From positions 1-64,000 of the forward strand of contig JAFVTL010000063.1 in assembly GCA_017503235.1 (NCBI GenBank): DNA of 64,000 nt, given 5' to 3'. Position numbers and translations under genes: made by a program. Source of the DNA: Bacteroidaceae bacterium. Its GTDB lineage: Bacteria > Bacteroidota > Bacteroidia > Bacteroidales > Bacteroidaceae. Positions 1-8,834 of this stretch are shown here, piece by piece. Position 1 is the stretch's first letter. Each line of letters opens with the position of its first letter. Under the pieces are notes generated by a model. It did not search any database. It saw only the letters and a list, made by a program, of their open reading frames with translations, and was not told the origin of the DNA.

Positions 1-248
1 AATGCCCTTATAGACTGAATCAAAAGGATTGGAAACCGCAGTTCCTTCCATTCGCTAAAGCACGTAAAAGAGTAGAAACGGACTTCTCACAATTATGTGA
101 CCAGTTTATGATAATAAGGAATTACGCTAAAGATACAATAGAACAATTTGCCCGAATTATCGGGAAAATCAGTGCTTTTATAATCTTACAATATGTAAAC
201 AAATTAAACAACAGACCCATTGGTGAAATTAAATATGCACTGAATTAA
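1..248 (+). CDS. IS982-family transposase, C-terminal end (cut by window edge)
   Basis: An open frame enters from the left edge (codons start at base 3) and stops at TAA 246-248, leaving about 81 residues. It reads RVETDFSQLCDQF, then RNYAKDT, KISAFIILQYVN and a final GEIKYALN. These match the C-terminal block of IS982-type DDE transposases, which are common in Bacteroides; the Glu of RVETDF is probably the last catalytic acid (inferred). The right end of the element should lie within a few tens of bases after the stop, but its inverted-repeat partner is outside the window. It sits directly upstream of the polysaccharide genes. Whether the full element is intact cannot be seen. Confidence 0.85.
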   Translation, partial: CPYRLNQKDWKPQFLPFAKARKRVETDFSQLCDQFMIIRNYAKDTIEQFARIIGKISAFIILQYVNKLNNRPIGEIKYALN

Positions 249-368
249 TTCCGCCAACGGGTTATGAATATTTTTTTTCAAAGCGTTTATTATTTGCAAA
301 GATTAAGTGATGATTGATTATGAGCATATACGTAAATGTATTGAGAAACTTTGGAATAATATGAATAT

Positions 369-1511
369 ATGAAAGAAAACGATACATCACATAAGACATT
401 AATTATTTCTCTTTTAATATTGTATATTGGATCATTTCTAATCTTAGAATTTAGTCCAGTAATAAATCTCCTATTTTCATTTTTAAGAATAGTGTTATTT
501 TTGGGTTTGTTTTTTCGATATTATATAAAATATTTCCATGTAGAAAAATATGAGTTACTGACTATTGCTTATTTTATATTTGTGTTATTGGCTACATATT
601 CAAATTCAGGACATGTTATTCGAATAATTTCTTATATAATTAGTGTTTTTTCTTTGTTGGTGTTGTTTAAATACTTTAACTATGTATGCATATTAAGGTA
701 TTCAACTATAATATTTTCTGTATTCGTTTATTTAAATTTTATTTTGACTGCAATTTCTCCTACAGGACATTTTTTTGTTGATGGTAAGCCTGCTTATCTT
801 TTTGCTAATAATTATAATGGGATGGGACCCATTTTATTAATAGCAATATTATCTAATGGAATGTATAGTTTCATTAAAAAAAAATACTATTTTAATTTGT
901 TCCTGTTAATTTTGACGTCGTTCTCAACTGTATTAATTGTCAGCTCAATGACATCAGCCGTAGGCATAGTATTATTAACATTTGGTATTATTTTCGTTAA
1001 TAGATTAAAATCAAGATTCATAATAAAGTCTTTTCTTATAAGCGTACTAGTTGTAAATTTTGTTTTGTTGTATTTGCAAACTACGGTTGAAAGTAAATTT
1101 ATTCTTTGGTTTATCGAAGATATTTTAGGAAAAAATTCGACATTTTCTTCAAGAACTATTGTATGGTATTATGCCATCGAATTATTTAAAGAATCCCCAT
1201 GGGTAGGATATGGAATGCAAGGAGCTGAATGGTATTCTTTTAATATTGGCTTTAACACTGCCCACAATTTTATATTGGAATTGTTATTAAACGGAGGGTT
1301 AGTTTTATCTATAATTTTTATATTCGTATCATTTGTTTCTATAAATAATGCGAATAAAAATATTAATAAAGTCACTAATGTGTTGCAATTTGGGTGTTGT
1401 ACTCTAATGCTAATGATGGTAATGGAGACATATTCACAAATTGCCATTTTTTATTTATTGTTCTTAAATTATTATTCTTTTAAACTTAAATTGAATGCAA
1501 AGAAATTTTAA
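369..1511 (+). CDS. O-antigen polymerase / ligase-like membrane protein (Wzy-type)
   Basis: A 380-residue protein made almost entirely of hydrophobic segments, about ten to twelve membrane spans by eye. Near residues 275-310 it has SPWVGYGMQG followed by TAHNFILELLLNGG, the periplasmic-loop pattern (xHNxxLELLxxxG) of the O-antigen ligase/polymerase superfamily. The likely role is polymerising lipid-linked repeat units of a surface polysaccharide at the outer face of the inner membrane. The DNA is very AT-rich, unlike genes after about 4 kb, as expected for a strain-specific Wzy gene acquired by transfer. The following glycosyltransferase overlaps its 3' end by 17 bp, so the two are co-transcribed. 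The polymerase assignment rests on topology and neighbours rather than on a conserved active site. Confidence 0.75.
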   Translation: MKENDTSHKTLIISLLILYIGSFLILEFSPVINLLFSFLRIVLFLGLFFRYYIKYFHVEKYELLTIAYFIFVLLATYSNSGHVIRIISYIISVFSLLVLFKYFNYVCILRYSTIIFSVFVYLNFILTAISPTGHFFVDGKPAYLFANNYNGMGPILLIAILSNGMYSFIKKKYYFNLFLLILTSFSTVLIVSSMTSAVGIVLLTFGIIFVNRLKSRFIIKSFLISVLVVNFVLLYLQTTVESKFILWFIEDILGKNSTFSSRTIVWYYAIELFKESPWVGYGMQGAEWYSFNIGFNTAHNFILELLLNGGLVLSIIFIFVSFVSINNANKNINKVTNVLQFGCCTLMLMMVMETYSQIAIFYLLFLNYYSFKLKLNAKKF

Positions 1512-2385
1512 TTATTCAGTCATTATACCTCACCATAATATTCCAAACTTATTGCAACGTTGTTTAGATTCTATTCCGAGGAGAAATGATATTCAAATTA
1601 TTGTTGTAGATGATAATAGCAATCCTGAATTTGTTGATTTTGATAAGTTCCCAGGAATGAATGATTCTTCAGTAGAAGTTTATTTGACAAAAGAAGGTAA
1701 AGGTGCTGGATATGCAAGAAATGTAGGATTGAAATATGCTAAAGGCATTTGGATTATATTTGCAGATGCAGACGATTTTTTTGTTCCAAATGCATTTTCT
1801 ATTATTGATAACTATTTAGATAATAATGCAGATATGATTCTTTTTAAGTCACAAAGTGTTGATTCTGAAACCTTTGAGGTTATGAAAAGAAATGTAACAA
1901 CTAATTCTGCTATTGATGAATATTTAGAAGGACGATTAACTGCGAAGAATGTTGCGTTAAGATATTATGTTCCATGGGGAAGAATGATTAAAAGTAATTT
2001 TATTAGAGACAATGATATACACTTTGATGAAATTGTAGTTTCTAATGATGTAATGTTTGCGACAAAAGCTGCATGTAAAACTGATGAAATACAAATATCC
2101 TCTAATATAATTTATTGCATCACCTTTAGAAAAGGTAGTTTGTGGAATTCAAAGAGAAATATTGATATACGTATTAAAACTCATATTAGAAGGAATAGTT
2201 ACATATTAAAATATGGTTATAAAGAAGACATTATTCCTGTTATCGTTTGTATACATAAATGGTGTAAACATTCTTTAAAATTGTATTTAAAATGCTTATA
2301 TATAGCAATTTCTAGTGGTGTCTTATTTCAAGGTTTCTTTTTATATATAAAAAGAAAAATGAGAAATAAAAAGTTCCATAACTAG
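1495..2385 (+). CDS. Family 2 glycosyltransferase
   Basis: A 296-residue cytoplasmic GT-A enzyme. YSVIIPHHN (about residues 7-15), IIVVDDNS (about 36-43) and ADADDF (about 90-95) are the nucleotide-binding and DxD metal-binding motifs of GT2. The C-terminal part is basic with a short hydrophobic stretch, suggesting membrane association. It presumably adds one sugar to the undecaprenyl-linked repeat unit; donor and acceptor cannot be read from sequence. It overlaps the end of the Wzy-like gene in another frame (translational coupling) and shares its AT-rich composition. Confidence 0.85.
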   Translation: MQRNFNYSVIIPHHNIPNLLQRCLDSIPRRNDIQIIVVDDNSNPEFVDFDKFPGMNDSSVEVYLTKEGKGAGYARNVGLKYAKGIWIIFADADDFFVPNAFSIIDNYLDNNADMILFKSQSVDSETFEVMKRNVTTNSAIDEYLEGRLTAKNVALRYYVPWGRMIKSNFIRDNDIHFDEIVVSNDVMFATKAACKTDEIQISSNIIYCITFRKGSLWNSKRNIDIRIKTHIRRNSYILKYGYKEDIIPVIVCIHKWCKHSLKLYLKCLYIAISSGVLFQGFFLYIKRKMRNKKFHN

Positions 2386-3011
2386 TTCTTTGTTTGGTGT
2401 GTTATAAGATATTATTGGGAATGCTAATTTAAAGAAAGCACTCAAATAAGGACTAAAAATTATATAATATATCTTTGCTGCAAGTTAAAAATGGAAAAAT
2501 AGTGAATATTAGTAAGCTTCTATTTCAATATAATACTGAGGGCTTGCCTCTATCCATTTTTAATCGAAATAATTGTTTGAAGAATAAAGACCTTGCAATA
2601 TCTCACAAAAGGTATAAGTATGCACGTAAGAAATAGTAAAGTTCAAGTAGACGAACTTCTTTTGTGGAAGCTTCGTCTGTATAATCGAGATATCTTGAAG
2701 ACTCAGCAGCATGATAAAATTATTCGGTAAGAGAAATGTTCCTTACAATTGTATCCCCAATTTGAGTACTTATTATATTTATGAGCTTAGTATTAATGTG
2801 AAGATATGTTTTAACCTAAATCTGTCATTAGAAATTTAATGGCGTGGTCGTGTTTGTAAATTGTTGAATATAATTGTTTTAAACTCATATTTCTTATGAT
2901 GGTCATCAGAAATGTATTAAGAATGCAGTTTTAATGACCGATTTGGGTTTAATATATTATCTTCCAGAGAAGAATACCTTCCCAAAAGCTAATCATTTAA
3001 TAATTGTAGAA
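2386..3011. other. AT-rich gap inside the polysaccharide operon, possible gene remnant
   Basis: This gap of more than 600 bp is unusual inside a tight operon. One forward frame stays open from about 2472 to the stop at 2637-2639 (ends RYKYARKK) and a second piece is open to about 2729 (contains DELLLWKLRLYN), as if a gene had decayed by frameshifts. I do not recognise the family. A TATCTTTG box at 2470-2477 resembles a -7 promoter element, so a new transcript could also start here. Confidence 0.4.
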
Positions 3012-3992
3012 ATGAAAAATTATATAAATCCCAAAATAAGTGTTATAATCCCATGTTTTAATGTTGCTAATTATTTGCAATCATGTCTAAAAAGTATAGT
3101 TGTCCAACCAATAGGAGAGGTTGAATATATCTTTGTGAATGATGGTTCGACTGATGAAACATTGGCTTTGCTTACAGAGTTCTGTGTTGAAAGACCTTTT
3201 TATCAATTAATAAATCAACAGAATGCAGGAGTTTCTGCTGCCAGGAATGCAGCTTTGGATATTGCAAAAGGGGAATATATTTATTTGCTGGACGGTGATG
3301 ATAGACTTACAGAAAACGCAATTTCTGCTATGCTGCAATGTATTCAAGATACATCTGTTGACATTGTTTTATCTGAAGTAGCTTTATTAAGAGGAAATGC
3401 GTCACAAAGGGAAAAATTGCTAATGTGTGCGGGGGAGTATTCTCCGGATGAGCTGTATCGTTCATGCTCCATATTTCCTACAAGACCTCAACTCCTTTAT
3501 AAACGTTCCATTATAGAAACGAGTAGGATTAGGTTTAATAGTGATATTCGGCTAGGAGAAGTATATGAGTTTACGATAAGAGTTCTGGCAAAATCACATA
3601 AAGTAAAAGTAACGTCTGATTGCTTCTTCTACTATGTTATGCGTTCTTCAAGTGCAACACATAGACCGAATTATTCAACTGATTTGACAGTGATAGATAC
3701 CTTGAAACAATATGAGCTTTACGGTAATGGACTGAAGAACATACCTTCTTTTCAAGTGACAGCTTTTAAAATGTTGATGTCTTTTACATACAATAAATAT
3801 GCCAAATTGGGATTGAATGATGAAATGACAATTAATACTGTTAAGAGACTTTTATCGACTCCGATAGTAAAAGAATACATCAATAAAGTGGCTTTTGGAA
3901 AGAGGATTCCTAAACAAGAGCGATTGCTGGCATTGTATGTTTTATTTACAGGAGTGTTGGGATACAAAATGATTTCTAAATTTTTTAAATAG
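3012..3992 (+). CDS. Family 2 glycosyltransferase
   Basis: A GT-A glycosyltransferase of 326 residues from the ATG at 3012. ISVIIPCFN begins at residue 9, FVNDGSTDE follows near residue 38, and LDGDDR near residue 93 is the metal-binding DxD. I chose 3012 because the GT2 fold normally begins within about ten residues of the first motif; an in-frame ATG at 2934 would add 26 unconserved residues. The gene ends 2 bp before the next start. It probably extends the repeat unit on the cytoplasmic side; the sugar is unknown. Its N-terminal half is still AT-rich, and composition then moves toward that of the downstream genes. Confidence 0.85.
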   Translation: MKNYINPKISVIIPCFNVANYLQSCLKSIVVQPIGEVEYIFVNDGSTDETLALLTEFCVERPFYQLINQQNAGVSAARNAALDIAKGEYIYLLDGDDRLTENAISAMLQCIQDTSVDIVLSEVALLRGNASQREKLLMCAGEYSPDELYRSCSIFPTRPQLLYKRSIIETSRIRFNSDIRLGEVYEFTIRVLAKSHKVKVTSDCFFYYVMRSSSATHRPNYSTDLTVIDTLKQYELYGNGLKNIPSFQVTAFKMLMSFTYNKYAKLGLNDEMTINTVKRLLSTPIVKEYINKVAFGKRIPKQERLLALYVLFTGVLGYKMISKFFK

Positions 3993-3994
3993 AT

Positions 3995-4624
3995 ATGAAA
4001 AATCTTATAATTATAGGTGCAGGTGGTATGGGGCGTACTTTCTATGATTTATCCAGAGAAAGTATAGGTTATGGTGAGTCCTTTACCATCAAAGGATTTA
4101 TAGACGATAACTTGAATGCATTGGATAACTATGAAAATTATCCGCCCATCATCGGTTCAATCAAGGATTATTCGCCTTGTGAAAACGATGTGTTTATTTG
4201 CTCGATAGGAGGTGCCAGCAGAAAGGCTTGTATCGAAAACATTTTAGCTAAAGGTGGGGAATTTTTAACCTTAATCAATAAAACAGCCCGTATGGGAACG
4301 AATGTAGTCATGGGTAAAGGAAATCTAGTGGGAGCCTTTACTACTGTTGCTGCTGATGCTGTAATAGGGGACTATAACTTTATTCAATCTTATACCATTA
4401 TCGGCCATGATGTGAAAATTGGTAATTGGAACCGAATAGATTCTCATGTGATGTGTGTGGGTGGTATTACCATTGGTAATGAAAACATGATTCATACATC
4501 GGCTGTGCTGAACCATAATGTAACAGTGGGTGATAAGGCTCATATCGGTGCATGTAGCTTTGTGACAAGGGATGTGGAGTCGGAAACAACCGTATTCGGA
4601 AATCCAGCCAGAAGATTAAAATAA
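3995..4624 (+). CDS. NeuD/PglD-like sugar O- or N-acyltransferase
   Basis: A 209-residue protein with the two-part PglD/NeuD layout. An N-terminal Rossmann-like domain starts IIIGAGGMGR (about residues 4-13), and a left-handed beta-helix of hexapeptide repeats runs from about residue 95 to the end. IIGHDVKIG near residue 135 carries the histidine expected to act as general base. Family members transfer an acyl group from acyl-CoA to a sugar amine or hydroxyl. Here the next three genes encode a reductase, an acyl-activating enzyme and an acyl carrier protein, so the donor may be an unusual acyl thioester rather than acetyl-CoA (inference). Seven bases separate it from the SDR gene. Confidence 0.85.
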   Translation: MKNLIIIGAGGMGRTFYDLSRESIGYGESFTIKGFIDDNLNALDNYENYPPIIGSIKDYSPCENDVFICSIGGASRKACIENILAKGGEFLTLINKTARMGTNVVMGKGNLVGAFTTVAADAVIGDYNFIQSYTIIGHDVKIGNWNRIDSHVMCVGGITIGNENMIHTSAVLNHNVTVGDKAHIGACSFVTRDVESETTVFGNPARRLK

Positions 4625-4631
4625 TTAAAAT

Positions 4632-5387
4632 ATGAATTTATTGGAAAAGAAGGTCTGCATCATTACGGGTGCAGCTCAAGGTATAGGTCATGCCATCGCC
4701 GAAAAATATGCTGCTGATGGTGCCATCGTTTATGCTTGTGACATGAAAGAGGGTACGATGGATGAATGGGCAGCTACTTGTGGCGAGAAAAACCAAACTA
4801 AAGTTGTTCCTCTCTATTTTGATGTGACTGATGCAGCTGCCGTAAAGACAGCTTTCATGTCGGTATTCAAAGCGGAAGGACGGATTGATGTATTGGTGAA
4901 CAATGCTGGAGTGGTGTTCAACAAGAAAATCGGTATGATTCTTCGTCCGGAAACGGAACTGATGTTCCGGGTGAATGTGATTGCTGTCATTGAAATGGTG
5001 CAGTTGGTATCCCGCTTGATGCAGCGTAATGGGGGTGGTTCCATTGTAAATATCGCTTCGGTAACTGCCGTACTCGGTTCGCCAGGACAGTCGGCTTACT
5101 CGGCTACCAAGGGGGCCATCATATCGTTTACCAAGTCGGCTGCAAAGGAATTGGCTCCGTTAGGAATCCGTGTGAATGCAGTGGCTCCAGGCATCGTGAA
5201 GACGGAACGCTTTGCAGAGCTTTATGAACAGAGTGGTGAAAAGATTGATGCACGTATCCAACGCATCGCTTTGGGCAGATTGGGTACTCCGGAAGACATT
5301 GCTCATGCATGTGCGTTCTTAGGCTCGGACCGTTCGGCATATATTTCGGGACAGATTTTGGGTGTGGATGGTTGTGCTTCTATCTAA
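4632..5387 (+). CDS. SDR oxidoreductase, FabG-like
   Basis: A classical short-chain dehydrogenase of 251 residues. It has the cofactor motif TGAAQGIG (about residues 13-20), NNAG near residue 91, the catalytic Ser in NIASV and the YSATK tyrosine/lysine pair near residues 155-160. The closest functional class is 3-oxoacyl-ACP reductase, but sugar-oxidising SDRs look similar. Lying between an acyltransferase and an AMP-ligase plus acyl carrier protein, it most likely sets the oxidation state of the acyl group, for example producing a 3-hydroxyacyl thioester (inference). The cofactor (NADH or NADPH) cannot be decided. Confidence 0.88.
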   Translation: MNLLEKKVCIITGAAQGIGHAIAEKYAADGAIVYACDMKEGTMDEWAATCGEKNQTKVVPLYFDVTDAAAVKTAFMSVFKAEGRIDVLVNNAGVVFNKKIGMILRPETELMFRVNVIAVIEMVQLVSRLMQRNGGGSIVNIASVTAVLGSPGQSAYSATKGAIISFTKSAAKELAPLGIRVNAVAPGIVKTERFAELYEQSGEKIDARIQRIALGRLGTPEDIAHACAFLGSDRSAYISGQILGVDGCASI

Positions 5388-5452
5388 GAGGAATTAAAGT
5401 AGTTAAAGGAGTAATCGGCTCTACGAGCCTAGGAGTTAAAGTCGATAGTTTA
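5388..5452 (+). repeat. Short-unit repeat array (family C, nonamer-like)
   Basis: Directly after the SDR stop the spacer contains GAATTAAAGTAGTTAAAGG and a later AGGAGTTAAAG. This is the same unit seen in the much longer array at 16330-16505. It lies inside an operon, between the reductase and the ligase, so it is transcribed. Confidence 0.7.
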
Positions 5453-5463
5453 ATGAATTTAAT

Positions 5464-6858
5464 ATGATTTTAAATCTGGATAAACAACCTCGGGAGGCAT
5501 TGGCAGCCATTGATGCGGCAGGCAATCAACTGACCTACGGGGAACTGTGTGACTTTTCGAATGAACTGGAAACAGCGATGCCTTCCCGTTCCTTGTTGTT
5601 CCTGATGACGGAAAACAATGTGGGAGGAATAGCATGGAGCATCGGATGTATGGGAGCTAAGCAAGTGCCCTTGATTCTGAATGTACATACGGAGGAAGGT
5701 TTGTTCCTGAACTTGATGGAGATTTATCGTCCGCCGTATCTTTGTGTGCCGGTAGGTAATCCGTTGGCAGAACAATACGAGACGGTAAAGGAAAGCTATG
5801 GATATGTATTGCTAAAGACAGGCAATGAAGCTTGCCCTATGCATGAAGAACTGTCGCATCTGTTGCCTACATCGGGTTCTACAGGTAGTCCGAAACTGGT
5901 ACGTCACAAGTATGAGAACATCGAAGCAGCAGCCTTGAATATCTCTACTTTCTTTGAACTGACCAGTTATGACCGTCCATTGTTGGTGTTACCATTGTAT
6001 TATACGATGGGATTGTCCATTGTATTCAGTCACTTGTATGCAGGGGCTACTGTTTTGGCTACGAACCAAAGCATGACTGACCGGGCTTTCTGGCAATTCT
6101 TGAAGGAACGAAAGGCAACCAGCTTTACTGGAGTGCCATACAGTTATGAAATATTGAACTTGATGCGATTCTTCCGCATGGACTTGCCGGATTTGCAACT
6201 GCTGACACAGGGGGGAGGCAAGATGCCGAAAGCTCTAAACCAGAAGTTCGTGGATTACTGCAAGAGCACAGGGAAACGATGGATTGCCACTTACGGACAA
6301 TCGGAAGGTACTGCCCGTATGGCTTGGCTTCCGGCTGAATGGGCAGAAAGCAAAATGGGAAGCATCGGTCGTGCCGTACCGAACGGAGAAATGTTCCTGA
6401 TAGACAGTGAAGGAAATACCATCACTGAGCCGAATGTGCAGGGAGAAATGTGCTATCGGGGCAAGAACGTGACAATGGGCTATGCCCGCCAACGGGAAGA
6501 CTTGTTGCTTGGTGACGAGCGAAACGGTTTCTTGAAGACCGGTGACTTGGCTTATCAAGACGAGGATGGTTGTTTCTACATCGTGGGGCGCATGGGACGT
6601 TTCCTTAAACTCTTCGGTATGCGCATCGGACTGGATGAATGTGAACAAATCATCAAGGCGATATTCCCCATCGAGTGTGCTTGTGTGGGCAATGATGAAA
6701 AAATGACGGTGTACATCACCGATGAAAAGCTGTCTGCATCCGTAAAAGAAGAATTGGTGGAAAAGACCAAGTTGGTAGCGACGGCTTTTGAAATGAAAGT
6801 AATTCCTGCGATTCCGAAGAATGAGGCAGGAAAGGTTCTGTATAGTAAATTATCATAG
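5464..6858 (+). CDS. AMP-dependent acyl-CoA/acyl-ACP synthetase (ANL family)
   Basis: A 464-residue adenylate-forming enzyme, slightly short for the family. It has the phosphate-binding TSGSTGSPK (about residues 137-145), YGQSEGTARM near residue 277, TGDLAYQDEDG near residue 359, and a C-terminal domain ending NEAGKVLYSKL whose lysine fits the catalytic lysine of the first half reaction. It should activate a carboxylic acid with ATP and load it onto CoA or onto the phosphopantetheine of the acyl carrier protein encoded 36 bp downstream. This makes it part of an acyl-supply cassette for sugar modification (inference). The acid substrate is not evident. Confidence 0.9.
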   Translation: MILNLDKQPREALAAIDAAGNQLTYGELCDFSNELETAMPSRSLLFLMTENNVGGIAWSIGCMGAKQVPLILNVHTEEGLFLNLMEIYRPPYLCVPVGNPLAEQYETVKESYGYVLLKTGNEACPMHEELSHLLPTSGSTGSPKLVRHKYENIEAAALNISTFFELTSYDRPLLVLPLYYTMGLSIVFSHLYAGATVLATNQSMTDRAFWQFLKERKATSFTGVPYSYEILNLMRFFRMDLPDLQLLTQGGGKMPKALNQKFVDYCKSTGKRWIATYGQSEGTARMAWLPAEWAESKMGSIGRAVPNGEMFLIDSEGNTITEPNVQGEMCYRGKNVTMGYARQREDLLLGDERNGFLKTGDLAYQDEDGCFYIVGRMGRFLKLFGMRIGLDECEQIIKAIFPIECACVGNDEKMTVYITDEKLSASVKEELVEKTKLVATAFEMKVIPAIPKNEAGKVLYSKLS

Positions 6859-6894
6859 TGTCATTCAATTATTAATATTAAAATCATAAATCAG

Positions 6895-7134
6895 ATGAAT
6901 AATTTAGAAAAGTATAACAACGCTTTTATTGAAGTGTTTGGAGTAGAAGATAGTGCATTGGGCAGCAATTTCAACAAGGACAGTGTAGATGGTTGGGATT
7001 CAGTTCATCAGTTGAACATCATCGCATTGTTGGAAGAATCATTCGACATCATGCTTGACCCGGAAGACATTATGGAATTGACTTCCTATGAAAAGGGTAA
7101 GGAGCTGATGGTGAAATATGAAGTGGAACTTTAA
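6895..7134 (+). CDS. Acyl carrier protein
   Basis: A 79-residue acidic four-helix carrier protein. The phosphopantetheine attachment motif is GWDSVHQL with the serine at residue 36, a slight variant of the DSL signature. It is separate from the housekeeping fatty-acid ACP, which would normally sit beside fabF, and follows an adenylate-forming ligase. It is therefore likely a dedicated carrier for an acyl group used by the polysaccharide acyltransferase upstream. The next gene starts about 10 bp after its stop. Confidence 0.92.
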   Translation: MNNLEKYNNAFIEVFGVEDSALGSNFNKDSVDGWDSVHQLNIIALLEESFDIMLDPEDIMELTSYEKGKELMVKYEVEL

Positions 7135-7144
7135 GTTCTGTAGT

Positions 7145-7753
7145 ATGTATAAGAATGGATTGAAAAGAGTCATAGACTTCATTATTGTTTTCACGGCCTT
7201 ATTGGTGATTTGGCCAATTCTGCTTGTTGTAACCATTTGGCTTCATTTTGCCAACAAAGGAGCTGGAGCATTCTTTTTCCAGGAACGCCCCGGTAAGAAT
7301 GCCAAGATTTTTAAGGTGGTGAAATTCAAAACCATGACGGATGAACGGGATGCGGAAGGTAATCTGCTTCCCGATAAGGATAGACTGACCAAAGTCGGAA
7401 AGTTTGTGCGCTCCACTTCATTGGATGAATTGCCACAACTTATCAATGTTCTGAAGGGTGATATGGCCTTAATTGGTCCTCGTCCTTTGATGCCTAAATA
7501 TTTGCCTTTGTATTCCAAGGAACAGGCACGCCGCCATGATGTTCGTCCAGGTATTACAGGATGGGCGCAAGTAAACGGACGAAACAATATTTCGTGGACA
7601 AAGAAGTTTGAATATGATGTGTGGTATGTGGACCATTGTTCATTCATGCTAGACTTGAAAATCATTTTCCTTACAGTAAAAAAAGTCTTCTTCCGTGAAG
7701 ATATTTCTAAGGAAGGGGAAGCAACTACCGTACCGTTTGATGGAACCAACTAA
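7145..7753 (+). CDS. Polyprenyl-phosphate sugar-1-phosphate transferase (priming enzyme)
   Basis: A 202-residue bacterial sugar transferase (WbaP/PglC type). A membrane segment lies at about residues 12-32, followed by the cytoplasmic catalytic domain with FQERPGKNAKIF, KFKTMTDERD, IGPRPLMPKYL and RPGITGWAQVNGRN, the last typical of PglC-like enzymes. It moves a sugar phosphate from a nucleotide sugar to undecaprenyl phosphate and so starts repeat-unit assembly. I use the ATG at 7145. An upstream ATG at 7118 overlaps the ACP gene and adds nine residues outside the conserved region. Confidence 0.92.
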   Translation: MYKNGLKRVIDFIIVFTALLVIWPILLVVTIWLHFANKGAGAFFFQERPGKNAKIFKVVKFKTMTDERDAEGNLLPDKDRLTKVGKFVRSTSLDELPQLINVLKGDMALIGPRPLMPKYLPLYSKEQARRHDVRPGITGWAQVNGRNNISWTKKFEYDVWYVDHCSFMLDLKIIFLTVKKVFFREDISKEGEATTVPFDGTN

Positions 7754-7767
7754 ACTATAAAGATATA

Positions 7768-8829
7768 ATGAGAAAGAAACCATTCGAACTATTGCAAGTG
7801 GCAGTAGGAACCAGAAAGGAATTGTCTGGTTCCTTATCTGTTGACGAATGGAACGGTTTGTTCAAAGTGTTGAAAAAACAAGCGCTTTTTGGAGTGGGTT
7901 TTGATGCTATTTGCCAGTTGCCAGCAGAACAACGACCTCCCAAACCCTTGCTTCTACAAGGATATGCCCAAGCGGAATTCATCAAGGAACAAAACAACTT
8001 GTTGAATAAAAGGGTACTGGAATTGAGGGATATCATGCAAGATATGGAGATTCCATATTGTATCCTGAAAGGGCAAGGTACTGCCATACTTTATCCGAAA
8101 CCGGAGTCTCGTCAATGTGGAGATATAGACGTGTGGTGTGATTGTCCTAGAGACTTGTTGCTGGAAAAAGTAGGAAAGAAATATGCATTGGGAGATAAAG
8201 TTATCCATCATGCAGATGTAACATTTTTTAAAGATATATCTGTGGATTTGCATTACGTACCTACTTGGTTGTACACCCCATGGTACAGCAAGAATCTGCA
8301 GACATTCATTGTCAATGAAAAGAGTACCCAGATGCAGAACCTGAATGAAAAAGGGTTCTGTTCTCCGACTGTCAAGTTTAATTTGGTCTATTCCATGATG
8401 CACATGTTCAGACATTTGTTTGAAGAAGGTATTGGGCTGAGACAATTCATGGATTATTACTACATTATTATGCATTCCAATGAATGGGAGAGAAAGGAAG
8501 CTGTAGGAGTAATCAGGAAAATAGGAAAAACAAGGTTCTTGGGAGCTGTAATGTATGTTCTACAAAAGGTTTTCTTATTGGATGAAAAATATCTGTTGGT
8601 GAAACCCAATAAGGAATTGGGAGAATTCTTGATGAATGAAATTTGGATTGGAGGAAACTTTGGTTATCATGACAATCGTGTTAAAAAAGATAAGTCTTTA
8701 TCGGATAGGGTAAAAAGAAGATTGAAAAGACAATTGACCCTTTATTCTTTTGGTCCCAGTGAAGTGATATGTGGTCCTTTCTGGAAAGCATGGCATTACT
8801 GCTGGAGAAAGAAGAACGGGTATCTATAA
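7768..8829 (+). CDS. Nucleotidyltransferase-fold protein (NTP_transf_5 family)
   Basis: A 353-residue protein with the minimal nucleotidyltransferase pattern: YCILKGQGTAILYP, then CGDIDVWCD (about residues 116-124, the metal-binding DxD), then DVTFFKDISVDLHY. This matches the NTP_transf_5 family, often found in polysaccharide and peptide-modification clusters of Bacteroidetes. The substrate is unknown. It lies 14 bp after the priming transferase and 5 bp before the metallo-hydrolase, so all three are one transcript. It could nucleotidylate a sugar or act on a protein; sequence alone does not decide. Confidence 0.75.
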   Translation: MRKKPFELLQVAVGTRKELSGSLSVDEWNGLFKVLKKQALFGVGFDAICQLPAEQRPPKPLLLQGYAQAEFIKEQNNLLNKRVLELRDIMQDMEIPYCILKGQGTAILYPKPESRQCGDIDVWCDCPRDLLLEKVGKKYALGDKVIHHADVTFFKDISVDLHYVPTWLYTPWYSKNLQTFIVNEKSTQMQNLNEKGFCSPTVKFNLVYSMMHMFRHLFEEGIGLRQFMDYYYIIMHSNEWERKEAVGVIRKIGKTRFLGAVMYVLQKVFLLDEKYLLVKPNKELGEFLMNEIWIGGNFGYHDNRVKKDKSLSDRVKRRLKRQLTLYSFGPSEVICGPFWKAWHYCWRKKNGYL

Positions 8830-8834
8830 TTTGC

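Noticed and set aside
7954..8475. Long minus-strand open frame opposite the NTP_transf_5 gene
   Set aside because: It is a shadow of the plus-strand gene. The amino-acid content is rich in His and Ile without a recognisable pattern, and there is no promoter.
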